Virus record (IMG/VR): IMGVR_UViG_3300042987_001591
Coordinates: 1-28,779 of that record
Direction: 5' to 3' (one strand)
Source of the DNA: a virus
Length of the DNA: 28,779 bases
Both the position numbers and the translations under genes were made by a program. The notes below the pieces were generated by a model. It saw only the letters and a program-made list of their open reading frames with translations, did not search any database and was not told where the DNA came from. The stretch's first letter is position 1. Each line of letters starts with the position of its first letter. Of the stretch, positions 6,342 through 12,372 are shown one piece after another.

Positions 6342-7781
6342 TCAATTAGTAGGTAAATTTAACTCCGCCAGCATCAACATTAGTTTAGCACACCGATCAT
6401 CGGCCAAGTCACGAAATTCCCGTTCTTCATCCATTAGACCACTTTCATAATGATCGATTTCATGGAGCAGAACAGAAATCGTGCGCTCGATACCATCTTT
6501 CAATACATCCACATTAATCAAGATGGACTCTGAGCCGGGGCGATAAACACCAAGAATACTTTCTTGCATATCACGTGGGCGAAATGCAGCATATTCAATG
6601 TCTTTTGGAGCATTAGAAAACATACCAATAATATTTAAACTATTTTCAAGTGTAGCATTGAGATGATTTGGAAGTGAATCAATGATATCAAATTCAGCCC
6701 TATCACCAAGAATCTTTTCAACGTGCAACTGAGCCATCGGCGTTGAACGCATAATAAGCCTGTAAAGCAAAGGACTGCGGATCGTAGCAAACGTATAACT
6801 ACGAAGCTGAAGTTGTACCTTTACTTCATTGGCCGCGTGACCCTCAATACCATAGCAGAGAGGAACACAGTTATCTCCATTTTGATCAATCCAAGCTTGA
6901 CCCCAAGCATCATTTACTTGACCAAAATCAGCTGCGCTAGATGGAATCTCTTCAAGTTCATAGATTCCATCACGACCCTTATCCAAATTAAGGATAGTGG
7001 TACACATATCAACGGAATTGACACCGCCTAGGCCGATGCCAATAACAGAGTTAAGTTGATAGATGTGAGCAAGCTTACGCTCTTCATTTAGACGAAATCC
7101 AGTACACTGATAGTCAAAAAGCGACTCAGGCTCATCGTCACCCATATCACCAACCCAAATACCACCCTTGCCGTACAACTTACCACCAGCGCTGCTGCCA
7201 CCCATAAGCTGAGTACGAAACAGCGAGATTTCGCCCTGATACGAATCAATCTTGACATCAGGGATACTATTGAACTTAAAGTAAGTGCTGTGATTCTCAA
7301 AGATTTCGAGAATCTCATCACTAGCCGTCAGGTAGATATCAAAGAAACCCTCGACATACTCAACTTCATCCACGAGATCAATCGTATACTCAGCATCGAA
7401 CTCAAGGTGAGCATCAAGGATATTAGCATATGCTTCACGGTAAATCTGAAATACTGTATCCCAAGAAAGAACGCCGGCATCGAGAGAAAAAGATGAAGCG
7501 ACATCCTCTACATTACCATCAAGATCAGTATAACGATAGTAGACGATATCATAACCGTCAATATTCTTCGTAATATACTCAAGCCGATACATTCCCCGAT
7601 CATCGGCTCCAAGGCAAATCCATTCCCAGCCCTCACGAAGTGCAGAAATAGGAGCTAGTTTAGCACCAGATCCAAACTGACCAATAGTATTCTCATCATC
7701 TCGCTTAGATGAGATACCCATCTTCTCTAGACGAATACGCGGAACATTATCTGCACGATTCCTAAACCTCACGTATTTCAC
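6342..7781 (-). CDS. Bergerat-fold (GHKL-like) ATPase with C-terminal HExxH motif
   Basis: About 479 aa. The start is GTG 7781, set by AGGAGG 6-7 nt upstream; a TTG at 7823 is in frame but lies inside the upstream gene and lacks this site. Residues 31-51 (NTIGQFGSGAKLAPISALREG) match the glycine-rich lid motif of HSP90/MutL-type ATPases (GQFGxG). I recall a phage family carrying IGxFGxGLKxAxxxLxRxG without a classic N-box. The middle is unassigned. The C-terminus has LLHEIDHYESGLMDEE (HEIDH at 440-444), followed by REFRDLADDR, a zincin-like HExxH signature with acidic candidates for a third ligand. The combination suggests an ATP-dependent regulator or peptidase. Catalysis is untested. Confidence 0.8.
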   Translation of the reverse strand: MKYVRFRNRADNVPRIRLEKMGISSKRDDENTIGQFGSGAKLAPISALREGWEWICLGADDRGMYRLEYITKNIDGYDIVYYRYTDLDGNVEDVASSFSLDAGVLSWDTVFQIYREAYANILDAHLEFDAEYTIDLVDEVEYVEGFFDIYLTASDEILEIFENHSTYFKFNSIPDVKIDSYQGEISLFRTQLMGGSSAGGKLYGKGGIWVGDMGDDEPESLFDYQCTGFRLNEERKLAHIYQLNSVIGIGLGGVNSVDMCTTILNLDKGRDGIYELEEIPSSAADFGQVNDAWGQAWIDQNGDNCVPLCYGIEGHAANEVKVQLQLRSYTFATIRSPLLYRLIMRSTPMAQLHVEKILGDRAEFDIIDSLPNHLNATLENSLNIIGMFSNAPKDIEYAAFRPRDMQESILGVYRPGSESILINVDVLKDGIERTISVLLHEIDHYESGLMDEEREFRDLADDRCAKLMLMLAELNLPTN

Positions 7782-8007
7782 GTAAATCCTCCTCGGTTGC
7801 TGGGATGAAAAACTCTTCTGCAATCATGCCAATAAATTTACGAGTTTTGGCATTTTCCACAAAGATAAAACCTCTATCATAAGCATAAGGTCTACCGAAT
7901 GGGTAGACCTTTTTTACAAGCATTCTAGATTGTGGATGCCAACTCTTCAATTTATTTTTATTATGATAACTAGGGCTAAATACTAAATACTCAACTTCGT
8001 TATCCAT
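7762..8007 (-). CDS. 81-aa hypothetical protein
   Basis: The frame is open further upstream, but that part lies inside the preceding gene. ATG 8007 with GAGGA about 11 nt before it gives MDNEVEYLVFSPSYHNKNKL. It overlaps the previous gene by 8 nt and the ATPase by 20 nt. The protein has a basic central part (LVKKVYPFGRPYAYDRGF) and an acidic end (ATEEDLREIREV). Not recognised. Confidence 0.7.
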   Translation of the reverse strand: MDNEVEYLVFSPSYHNKNKLKSWHPQSRMLVKKVYPFGRPYAYDRGFIFVENAKTRKFIGMIAEEFFIPATEEDLREIREV

Positions 8008-8470
8008 AAATATCATTATCCTCATCATGCTGCTCTTCACAGAACAGACCGCAGTTGAAATGATCAACGAAGTAATTACAATATTCAATATGAGTCAATT
8101 GAGTATACGCAATTTTAGTTAACATAGGTGGCGAATGTAGTTGAGTAGGCTTAGTCATAGCCTCTTCGTGAATAGCTTTATTGATAGCTCTCATAATATA
8201 TGAAGGCATCTTCTCACGGTAATCGGGGTGAGCATCATACGTAAGCTCAACGTGGATAACCATATCGAAACCATTCTCCGGAGGATTGATTCCCATAGAA
8301 TCCATTAGCTTGCGCTTGTCCTCGTCCTTCATATCAGAGAGAACAATCTGCTTCATCTCGTTGTCGCGAACCTTCTCCTCTTTCTCAGCGAGAAGCTTTT
8401 GAAGTTGCTTTACACGACGCTCAAGTTCTTCAATACGATCTTTATCGGTCCACTCATTTACAAAACTCAA
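8000..8470 (-). CDS. Coiled-coil hypothetical protein
   Basis: A 156-aa protein from TTG 8470, which overlaps the TGA of the upstream gene (TTGA); AGGAG lies 8 nt upstream. Residues about 11-45 (RIEELERRVKQLQKLLAEKE and on) form a strong heptad coiled coil. A mixed domain (GFDMVIHVELTYDAHPDY) follows, then a Cys/His-containing tail (YCNYFVDHFNCGLFCEEQH). The N-terminal coiled coil suggests an oligomer. Function unknown. Confidence 0.75.
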   Translation of the reverse strand: MSFVNEWTDKDRIEELERRVKQLQKLLAEKEEKVRDNEMKQIVLSDMKDEDKRKLMDSMGINPPENGFDMVIHVELTYDAHPDYREKMPSYIMRAINKAIHEEAMTKPTQLHSPPMLTKIAYTQLTHIEYCNYFVDHFNCGLFCEEQHDEDNDIYG

Positions 8471-8736
8471 AACAAAGTCTCCTGCTCATCAAGAATAGTG
8501 AAGTCGTGAAGAGAAATCCACGTACTAAACTTGGGGTTACAACACTTACATTGGACGAATAAAAATTCATTAGCTCCGCCAAGAAAGCTAGAGCCAATAA
8601 AATCGGTAGCATTCGCACTACGCAAAACAGTAAACCCAGTGCCATGCTTTTTTACTAAACTAGCAATAATTCCTGAACTAACACTATTAGGTTTAATATT
8701 AATTTCACGAATATTAGACACTAGATTAGTCTTCAT
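8467..8736 (-). CDS. 89-aa hypothetical protein
   Basis: I start this at ATG 8736 (MKTNLVSNIREINIKPN). A longer frame exists but would lie within the upstream gene. The 11-nt overlap with that gene and the poor ribosome site suggest coupled translation. The protein is beta-rich, with FLFVQCKCCNPKF (CxCC) near the middle and SxFLGGANEFL before it, resembling a small beta-sandwich. Function unknown. Confidence 0.7.
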   Translation of the reverse strand: MKTNLVSNIREINIKPNSVSSGIIASLVKKHGTGFTVLRSANATDFIGSSFLGGANEFLFVQCKCCNPKFSTWISLHDFTILDEQETLF

Positions 8737-9082
8737 TCCAAGAATCAACACTAACATCTTCGACATTATGAACGCCAGAGATAGCGTTAGCAACATCATA
8801 CTCTACATCATCAACTTCAGCGTCTGCTGAAATCTCAATGTAAACAGTAAAACTGTACTTCCTATTCGGAATCTCAATGCCGAGATCTTCCAAGATTGCA
8901 CGCTTGTAAGAGAAATCAATCCCAGACTCTAGAACTGAAGCCAAGACCTCATCACGAAAATTAATGTACTTGTTGTATTGAGTATTAAACTTATCAGTCA
9001 TTTCCTTCAGCTTGTCGGAAACAGCCTGATAATCGGCAGCAGTAACCATCACAACTTCCGGGGTACTAATGATAGGTTCCAT
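8726..9082 (-). CDS. Hypothetical protein with helical N-terminus and beta C-terminus
   Basis: A 118-aa protein from ATG 9082, with GGAG 6 nt upstream. Residues 15-65 are helical (VSDKLKEMTDKFNTQYNKYI); then YSFTVYIEISADAEVDDVEY and the acidic end DVSVDSWNED. I recall actinophage proteins of this arrangement (coiled N-terminus, FRDEV, then a beta strand region ending in Val/Asp-rich sequence), unnamed. Function unknown. Confidence 0.75.
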   Translation of the reverse strand: MEPIISTPEVVMVTAADYQAVSDKLKEMTDKFNTQYNKYINFRDEVLASVLESGIDFSYKRAILEDLGIEIPNRKYSFTVYIEISADAEVDDVEYDVANAISGVHNVEDVSVDSWNED

Positions 9083-9094
9083 TTTAATCTCCAG

Positions 9095-9583
9095 TCATCC
9101 AATCTTGTTGTATTCATCACACATCAAACGACCAATACGCTCAATGTCATTCCAATCCGGCTCATCACCGGAAACCTTCACAACAGTAACAAGTAGCCAG
9201 ACATTCTTACCTGGAACATAATGAAAAATACTCATAGTATTATGAGTCAGACTAAAAGCATAGGCCCATTCAGTACACCAATTATCTTTATCAGTGGAAT
9301 TAATCCACTCATCCTCAGAGGTGTCAGTGTATGCCGTACCATATCCAAATCTGACACTATCGGCAATTTCACCATCTTCAGTGATAATGTTATTCTTATC
9401 AGCATGAATAGAAGACCAGCCATAGTTCTCTTCACAAAGAATAAGTAACGCTTCAGGCAATCCATCACGCCGAACAATCTTCCAAAGCTGATTTCCCATC
9501 CAAGATGGATAACCATCCCAATGACAATAACGACCAATAAAGCCGTCACCCTCCACATAACCAATAACACTACGCGTAGACAT
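9095..9583 (-). CDS. Actinophage-type STRSVIGY protein (unknown function)
   Basis: A 162-aa protein starting at ATG 9583, overlapping the preceding stop (TGATG), with GAGG upstream. The N-terminus MSTRSVIGYVEGDGFIGRYC, then HWDGYPSWMGNQLWKIVRRDG, matches a pattern common in actinophages (MSTRxxIGY...GRYVHWDGYPxxxGxxL), and WAYAF later is also typical. No function is established that I know of. Aromatic and acidic, no cysteine pair or membrane segment. Confidence 0.85.
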   Translation of the reverse strand: MSTRSVIGYVEGDGFIGRYCHWDGYPSWMGNQLWKIVRRDGLPEALLILCEENYGWSSIHADKNNIITEDGEIADSVRFGYGTAYTDTSEDEWINSTDKDNWCTEWAYAFSLTHNTMSIFHYVPGKNVWLLVTVVKVSGDEPDWNDIERIGRLMCDEYNKIG

Positions 9584-10014
9584 CAAACCTCACTTTCACC
9601 ATAATAATCTTCGCTAGCTGCCTGATAACAACTATCGCAAAGAGGACCGGAAATAACTTCCATATAAGTTCCACGATCAGCCTGAAGAAGCCACATACCT
9701 TCAACATCTTCACGATTACAAGCACTACACGGAACGTGATTGACAACATCTTCATTCATATCAGCTTCAGAAAATGAGATATCAAGAGTCTCGTACTTGA
9801 TAGGATTATCCGAAGCAATAGAGTTAGCAGGATGCCGATACTTAGCTGACTGCTCTTCGAACAAATCGATACGAAGAGTCAAAGCATTACGCTTAGCATA
9901 GTCATTACAACGACGGCAGAGAAAATTCTCAACCTCAGTATTATCAGGCTCACCATAGTTATGCTGGCAAACCATACAATAAGTTCCATCCCAAAACACC
10001 GTTTCGCTATTCAT
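9583..10014 (-). CDS. Double zinc-ribbon protein
   Basis: A 143-aa protein from ATG 10014, preceded by GGGGAAAG. It has two Cys4 sets: CMVC...CRRC in the first 36 residues and CSAC...CDSC in the last 50, with about 60 residues between. Each set resembles a zinc ribbon or treble clef. The body is acidic, so protein binding seems likelier than DNA binding. Translation is coupled to the next gene (TGATG). Family not recognised. Confidence 0.8.
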   Translation of the reverse strand: MNSETVFWDGTYCMVCQHNYGEPDNTEVENFLCRRCNDYAKRNALTLRIDLFEEQSAKYRHPANSIASDNPIKYETLDISFSEADMNEDVVNHVPCSACNREDVEGMWLLQADRGTYMEVISGPLCDSCYQAASEDYYGESEV

Positions 10015-10214
10015 TACTTTCCCCTTTCAATATCGACAATAATATCAAAATCATCTAGAGTTAGATTTTGGCGCATAATACCATCAATTTCAGTATAATC
10101 ATCAGGATCGCAGAGATAACATCCATCAGTTAGAAGAATACCGTGCTCAGAACATCTCTTTCCATCATTATCAGATGGATCGTAGTTTTCATATTCTTGA
10201 CCAATACGATTCAT
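10014..10214 (-). CDS. 66-aa acidic protein with Cys/His knuckle
   Basis: Starts at ATG 10214 with GAGG about 10 nt upstream and ends in TAATG overlapping the next gene. The sequence RCSEHGILLTDGCYLCDPDD has CxxH-x8-CxxC spacing, suitable for one zinc ion. The rest is strongly acidic (YENYDPSDNDGK, TLDDFDIIVDIE). Unknown function. Confidence 0.75.
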   Translation of the reverse strand: MNRIGQEYENYDPSDNDGKRCSEHGILLTDGCYLCDPDDYTEIDGIMRQNLTLDDFDIIVDIERGK

Positions 10215-10220
10215 ACTACA

Positions 10221-10427
10221 TCAACCTCTTTTCGGATTGTAAGCTTGGTCAGCAACAGAATCAACAAACATCGGTTGATAGCCTGCTTTATGACCACAAA
10301 CAAGAACAATACGATTAGTTCTACTAAGACCTAACTTTACACACTTATCAGACATACACCAATCATAACCTAGTTCGATACGTTGTAGAGAAACGTCATT
10401 AGTAAGACAATACTTACATTTACGCAT
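10221..10427 (-). CDS. 68-aa cysteine-containing protein, first gene of operon B
   Basis: Starts at ATG 10427 with GGAG 8 nt upstream. The N-terminus MRKCKYC has a CxxC; later WCMSDKC and VLVCGHK add three more cysteines and a histidine, so one or two zinc sites are possible. It is the first gene after promoter B, 47 nt from the -10 box. Unknown function. Confidence 0.75.
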   Translation of the reverse strand: MRKCKYCLTNDVSLQRIELGYDWCMSDKCVKLGLSRTNRIVLVCGHKAGYQPMFVDSVADQAYNPKRG

Positions 10428-10473
10428 AATGGAATCTCCTATCTAATCGAATAATGGGTGCGGCTCAGGGTTC

Positions 10474-10502
10474 ACTCTACAGCATCGGAATGAGCTTGTC
10501 AA
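10474..10502 (-). promoter_or_regulatory. Promoter B, sigma-70 type, for the 10427-5686 operon
   Basis: Minus strand TTGACA (10497-10502), 17-nt spacer, TAGAGT (10474-10479). It lies 47 nt upstream of the first start codon of the operon. The -35 box and upstream sequence are identical to promoter A over 19 bp (10496-10514). Confidence 0.8.
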
Positions 10503-10514
10503 GGGATTTCTTTT
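10496..10514 (-). repeat. 19-bp promoter-associated repeat, copy 2
   Basis: Identical on the minus strand to 5540-5558 (AAAAGAAATCCCTTGACAA). Both copies sit at the same place relative to a 17-bp-spaced -10 box, which supports a functional site rather than chance. Confidence 0.85.
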
Positions 10515-10577
10515 GATGTGGAGATCTCGGCGCTGACTCGGTGGCATTAAAAATTATATTAGCTACATAATACGAAC

Positions 10578-10628
10578 GTGGGCGGTAATCATTATTAACC
10601 ATAATTGGTAATAACGACTACCGCCCAC
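10578..10628. repeat. 20-bp inverted repeat with 11-nt loop
   Basis: Arms 10578-10597 and 10609-10628. In minus-strand RNA all 20 positions pair, with two G-U wobbles (plus-strand RNA would have two A-C mismatches instead), so it may be selected as RNA structure in the leftward transcript. The base of the stem is GC-rich (GTGGGCGGTA). No T-tract follows directly on either side. It lies 155 nt past the lysozyme-like gene and could be a 3' end structure or a regulatory element. Confidence 0.7.
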
Positions 10629-10782
10629 AATCTTTGCACATTTTTTTCACGCAGGTCCAGCCAATATTTTTGCTACGACTACTTGCCTTGGCTTAAGCCA
10701 CGGAAAAACTTTAATATATTTTTGGATGTGCATATATGCCTATAAAAAAGATTACAATTGGAATCTAAATGGGTCTATAGTC

Positions 10783-11373
10783 TCACAGATTCCAAGGTGA
10801 GCGACCGCTACCCTGATACAAAATCCAAGCGGCTCGAATATTGCATTCTGGATTAGTCCAGTCCGTTGAGCCACACGCAGCTATAAATAAGCCTGAGTGC
10901 ATCGGCATCATCATCTGGAATAAACCAGAAGCTCCTGAGGCATTTCTTGCCGTGGGAATACACCTTGATTCCCGGTAAGCAATGCCGATAGCCCACTCTG
11001 CATCTTTTTGCCAAATACTACGAATCAAATCTGCGTATTGGCAGGGGCTACCACCTTGAGGCTGTTGAGCAACATATGTCGTAGGTGTTGCTGCTCTTTG
11101 TCTTGCCAGCGTTTCCGACCGCCTGCTTTCTTCGGCCTGCTGTGCGGCAATTCTATTCTTCTCAACTTGTTGATTCCAGAGAACCACAGCCTCTTGGTGC
11201 TCTCGGAATTTTATTCTCTTTTCTGCCCGAATTTGGTTGAATACCTTTGTGTCGTCAACCACGATACTTTCTCTGGAGGCTTTCGGTGAAGCCTCCGTAT
11301 TACTATGTTTATCTGTTATACCGCCAGCGGCGGCCGTTATAAGTAAAATTAAACTACATAACACTACTCTCAT
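10783..11373 (-). CDS. Exported lysozyme-like (SLT/transglycosylase-fold) protein
   Basis: A 196-aa protein from ATG 11373 with AAGGAG upstream. Residues 1-18 (MRVVLCSLILLITAAAGG) form a signal peptide or lipid-free anchor. Residues about 35-95 are a charged, Gln/Arg-rich helix. The C-terminal domain has WAIGIAYRESRCIPTARNAS, then GASGLFQMMMPMHSG and a final GSGRSPW, the layout of lysozyme/SLT domains, with E of YRESR as the likely catalytic acid. It probably cuts peptidoglycan. The export signal fits a role in lysis, or in wall entry if virion-bound. It is a stand-alone gene beyond a terminator. Confidence 0.85.
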   Translation of the reverse strand: MRVVLCSLILLITAAAGGITDKHSNTEASPKASRESIVVDDTKVFNQIRAEKRIKFREHQEAVVLWNQQVEKNRIAAQQAEESRRSETLARQRAATPTTYVAQQPQGGSPCQYADLIRSIWQKDAEWAIGIAYRESRCIPTARNASGASGLFQMMMPMHSGLFIAACGSTDWTNPECNIRAAWILYQGSGRSPWNL

Positions 11374-11434
11374 TTTTTCTCCTTTTCTTTCTGTATATTG
11401 CCTTTCTTTATAGCCTATTTGACTATAAATATAA

Positions 11435-11485
11435 TTAACAGGGGCTAGCCTCCGGGGAATGGGAGTAGAGGCTAGCCCCTGTTAA
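11435..11485 (-). terminator. 18-bp stem-loop, likely terminator of the 104-aa gene
   Basis: A perfect 18-bp inverted repeat (11435-11452 with 11468-11485) enclosing a 15-nt loop, 15 nt past the stop of the 104-aa gene. In the leftward direction the stem ends in TTAA and continues TTATATTTATAG, an interrupted T-rich tail. The stem core GGGGCTAGCCTC is GC-rich. A strong terminator or 3' protective hairpin is the best reading. Confidence 0.7.
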
Positions 11486-11499
11486 ACCTTGTATTATCT

Positions 11500-11814
11500 T
11501 CAGCGGCTACGGCGAGAAGTTTTCTTAGCCTCAGCCTCGATTAATTCGTCAACCTTGTCCTCAGCAGTCTTACCTTGGAAGTAAAGGGTCTGCTCATCCT
11601 TGCGGTAACGAATTTCCACAGCCATACCAAGAGACTTGGCCGCCGTGCGAATCCGCTGCGAGAGGGCGTTGTATTCCTTGCCCTCGCTGATGTTCTCAAT
11701 CGCCTTCGGAGAGCAAGTCTTAAGGAGTTCCTGAATTTGACGAGTCTCCTCAGAAGCGCGCTTCCCACCACCACGAACTAACGGCGGTAATTCCTGAATG
11801 TCTCTGATCTGCAT
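11500..11814 (-). CDS. 104-aa basic protein in its own transcription unit (unknown)
   Basis: Starts at ATG 11814 (MQIRDIQELPPLVRGGGKR) with AGGAG upstream. It has an alternating helical body (SEETRQIQELLKTCSPKAIE, YNALSQRIRTAAKSLGM), a short strand region (VEIRYRKDEQTLYFQGK), and a basic tail KKTSRRSR. Base composition is richer in G+C than in its neighbours. It has a promoter candidate, a leader hairpin and an 18-bp terminator stem of its own, which suggests strong or separately timed expression. The basic tail fits nucleic-acid binding, but no known fold is evident to me. Confidence 0.8.
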   Translation of the reverse strand: MQIRDIQELPPLVRGGGKRASEETRQIQELLKTCSPKAIENISEGKEYNALSQRIRTAAKSLGMAVEIRYRKDEQTLYFQGKTAEDKVDELIEAEAKKTSRRSR

Positions 11815-11833
11815 ATCTTTTCTCCTATGTACC

Positions 11834-11854
11834 GGCGGGGGCCTGCCCCCCGCC
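11834..11854 (-). promoter_or_regulatory. Leader hairpin in the 5' UTR of the 104-aa gene
   Basis: An 8-bp all-GC stem (GGCGGGGG with CCCCCGCC) and 5-nt loop, 20 nt upstream of ATG 11814 and just downstream of the expected start point of the promoter at 11866-11894. There is no T-tract, so it is not a terminator. A 5' stabilising hairpin is likely. Confidence 0.55.
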
Positions 11855-11865
11855 TAGCGATTACG

Positions 11866-11894
11866 ACCGTACACCGGCCTAGCGGCGATTTCAA
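11866..11894 (-). promoter_or_regulatory. Promoter candidate for the 104-aa gene
   Basis: Minus strand TTGAAA (11889-11894), 17-nt spacer, TACGGT (11866-11871). The -10 box is weak, but the upstream layout (A-tract, then CGACTTGA) closely resembles promoter C at 16432-16460. It lies 52 nt before ATG 11814. Confidence 0.45.
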
Positions 11895-11937
11895 GTCGTT
11901 CTCATTTTTTTCTTATAAGCGACAAGATTGATCGCTG

Positions 11938-12270
11938 CTACTTTGTCGCCGCCATATCGCGACTATCTTCGAGATATCTAACTGCGGTGGAATTCTTCGG
12001 CTTTCCGACAAGGAAATAGACCCCACCCCAAAGGCCAGTTTCTGAAGCATTAATTGCATGTTCATAACAATCAGAACATACTTCACAAGATTCGCAAAAT
12101 TTTGCAATTTCACGCCTCGCCGCTGGCGTGGCTCTCTCGAAGTATTCAAAAAATAGAGATGTAGATTTACTTTGCTGTCTACACTTAGCTTGCGACATCC
12201 ACTTGCTTTGTTCTAAAACGTACTCAGCTTTTCTTCTCTCTGCGATAATATGTGCTTTAGTTCTGGGCAT
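11938..12270 (-). CDS. whiB: WhiB-like iron-sulfur transcriptional regulator
   Basis: A 110-aa protein from ATG 12270, with GGAGG 8 nt upstream. Four cysteines have WhiB order: C30, C59, C62, C68 (C-x28-C-x2-C-x5-C), with an additional C65 in the middle of the last interval. GLWGG at 79-83 matches the WhiB turn, usually G[VI]WGG. A basic segment (GKPKNSTAVRY) follows and would contact DNA. WhiB proteins bind a [4Fe-4S] cluster and act with the host primary sigma factor. Phage versions may redirect or silence host genes. The family strongly suggests an actinobacterial host. Confidence 0.9.
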   Translation of the reverse strand: MPRTKAHIIAERRKAEYVLEQSKWMSQAKCRQQSKSTSLFFEYFERATPAARREIAKFCESCEVCSDCYEHAINASETGLWGGVYFLVGKPKNSTAVRYLEDSRDMAATK

Positions 12271-12319
12271 ATCTGTTGCCTCCTCCGGCTCTTGTCTGGG
12301 CTGGCTCGGTGACCTCCGG

Positions 12320-12344
12320 GGATAAGGTGCTTCGCACCTTATCC
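12320..12344 (-). repeat. 11-bp stem-loop upstream of whiB
   Basis: GGATAAGGTGC (12320-12330) pairs with its inverse (12334-12344) around a 3-nt loop. Outer CCGGGG/CCCCGG segments could extend the stem across an asymmetric gap. It lies between the terminase gene end and whiB, with no T-tract in the leftward direction. It overlaps the candidate -10 box of promoter D. Confidence 0.5.
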
Positions 12345-12364
12345 TGCGGCGCCCCGGAAGTCAA
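12336..12364 (-). promoter_or_regulatory. Weak promoter candidate D for whiB
   Basis: Minus strand TTGACT (12359-12364), 17-nt spacer, TAAGGT (12336-12341), about 66 nt before whiB. The -35 is good, but the -10 is poor and lies in a GC-rich hairpin, so this is tentative. Confidence 0.3.
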
Positions 12365-12372
12365 TAGGGAAT

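Larger units (their letters stand above)
10428..10782. other. 355-bp non-coding region with promoter B and several palindromes
   Basis: No gene can be supported here. From left to right it holds promoter B (10474-10502), a 20-bp stem (10578-10628), the 12-bp palindrome TGGCTTAAGCCA (10689-10700), GCATATATGC (10730-10739) and an 18-nt imperfect palindrome around CAATTG (10749-10766). The parts near 10550-10620 and 10705-10770 are very AT-rich. It separates the lysozyme-like gene from operon B. A control region or replication origin is possible; the sequence alone does not decide. Confidence 0.6.

Noticed and set aside
6342-7823. TTG 7823 as the start of the ATPase
   Set aside because: It lies within the upstream gene and has no ribosome site; AGGAGG directly before GTG 7781 decides for the later start.
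10578-10628. The 20-bp stem as a rho-independent terminator
   Set aside because: No T-tract follows the stem directly in either direction (the nearest plus-strand T-run begins about 12 nt later).
11834-11854. GC hairpin as a terminator for whiB
   Set aside because: No T-tract, and it lies between a promoter candidate and the ribosome site of the 104-aa gene, so a leader structure fits better.
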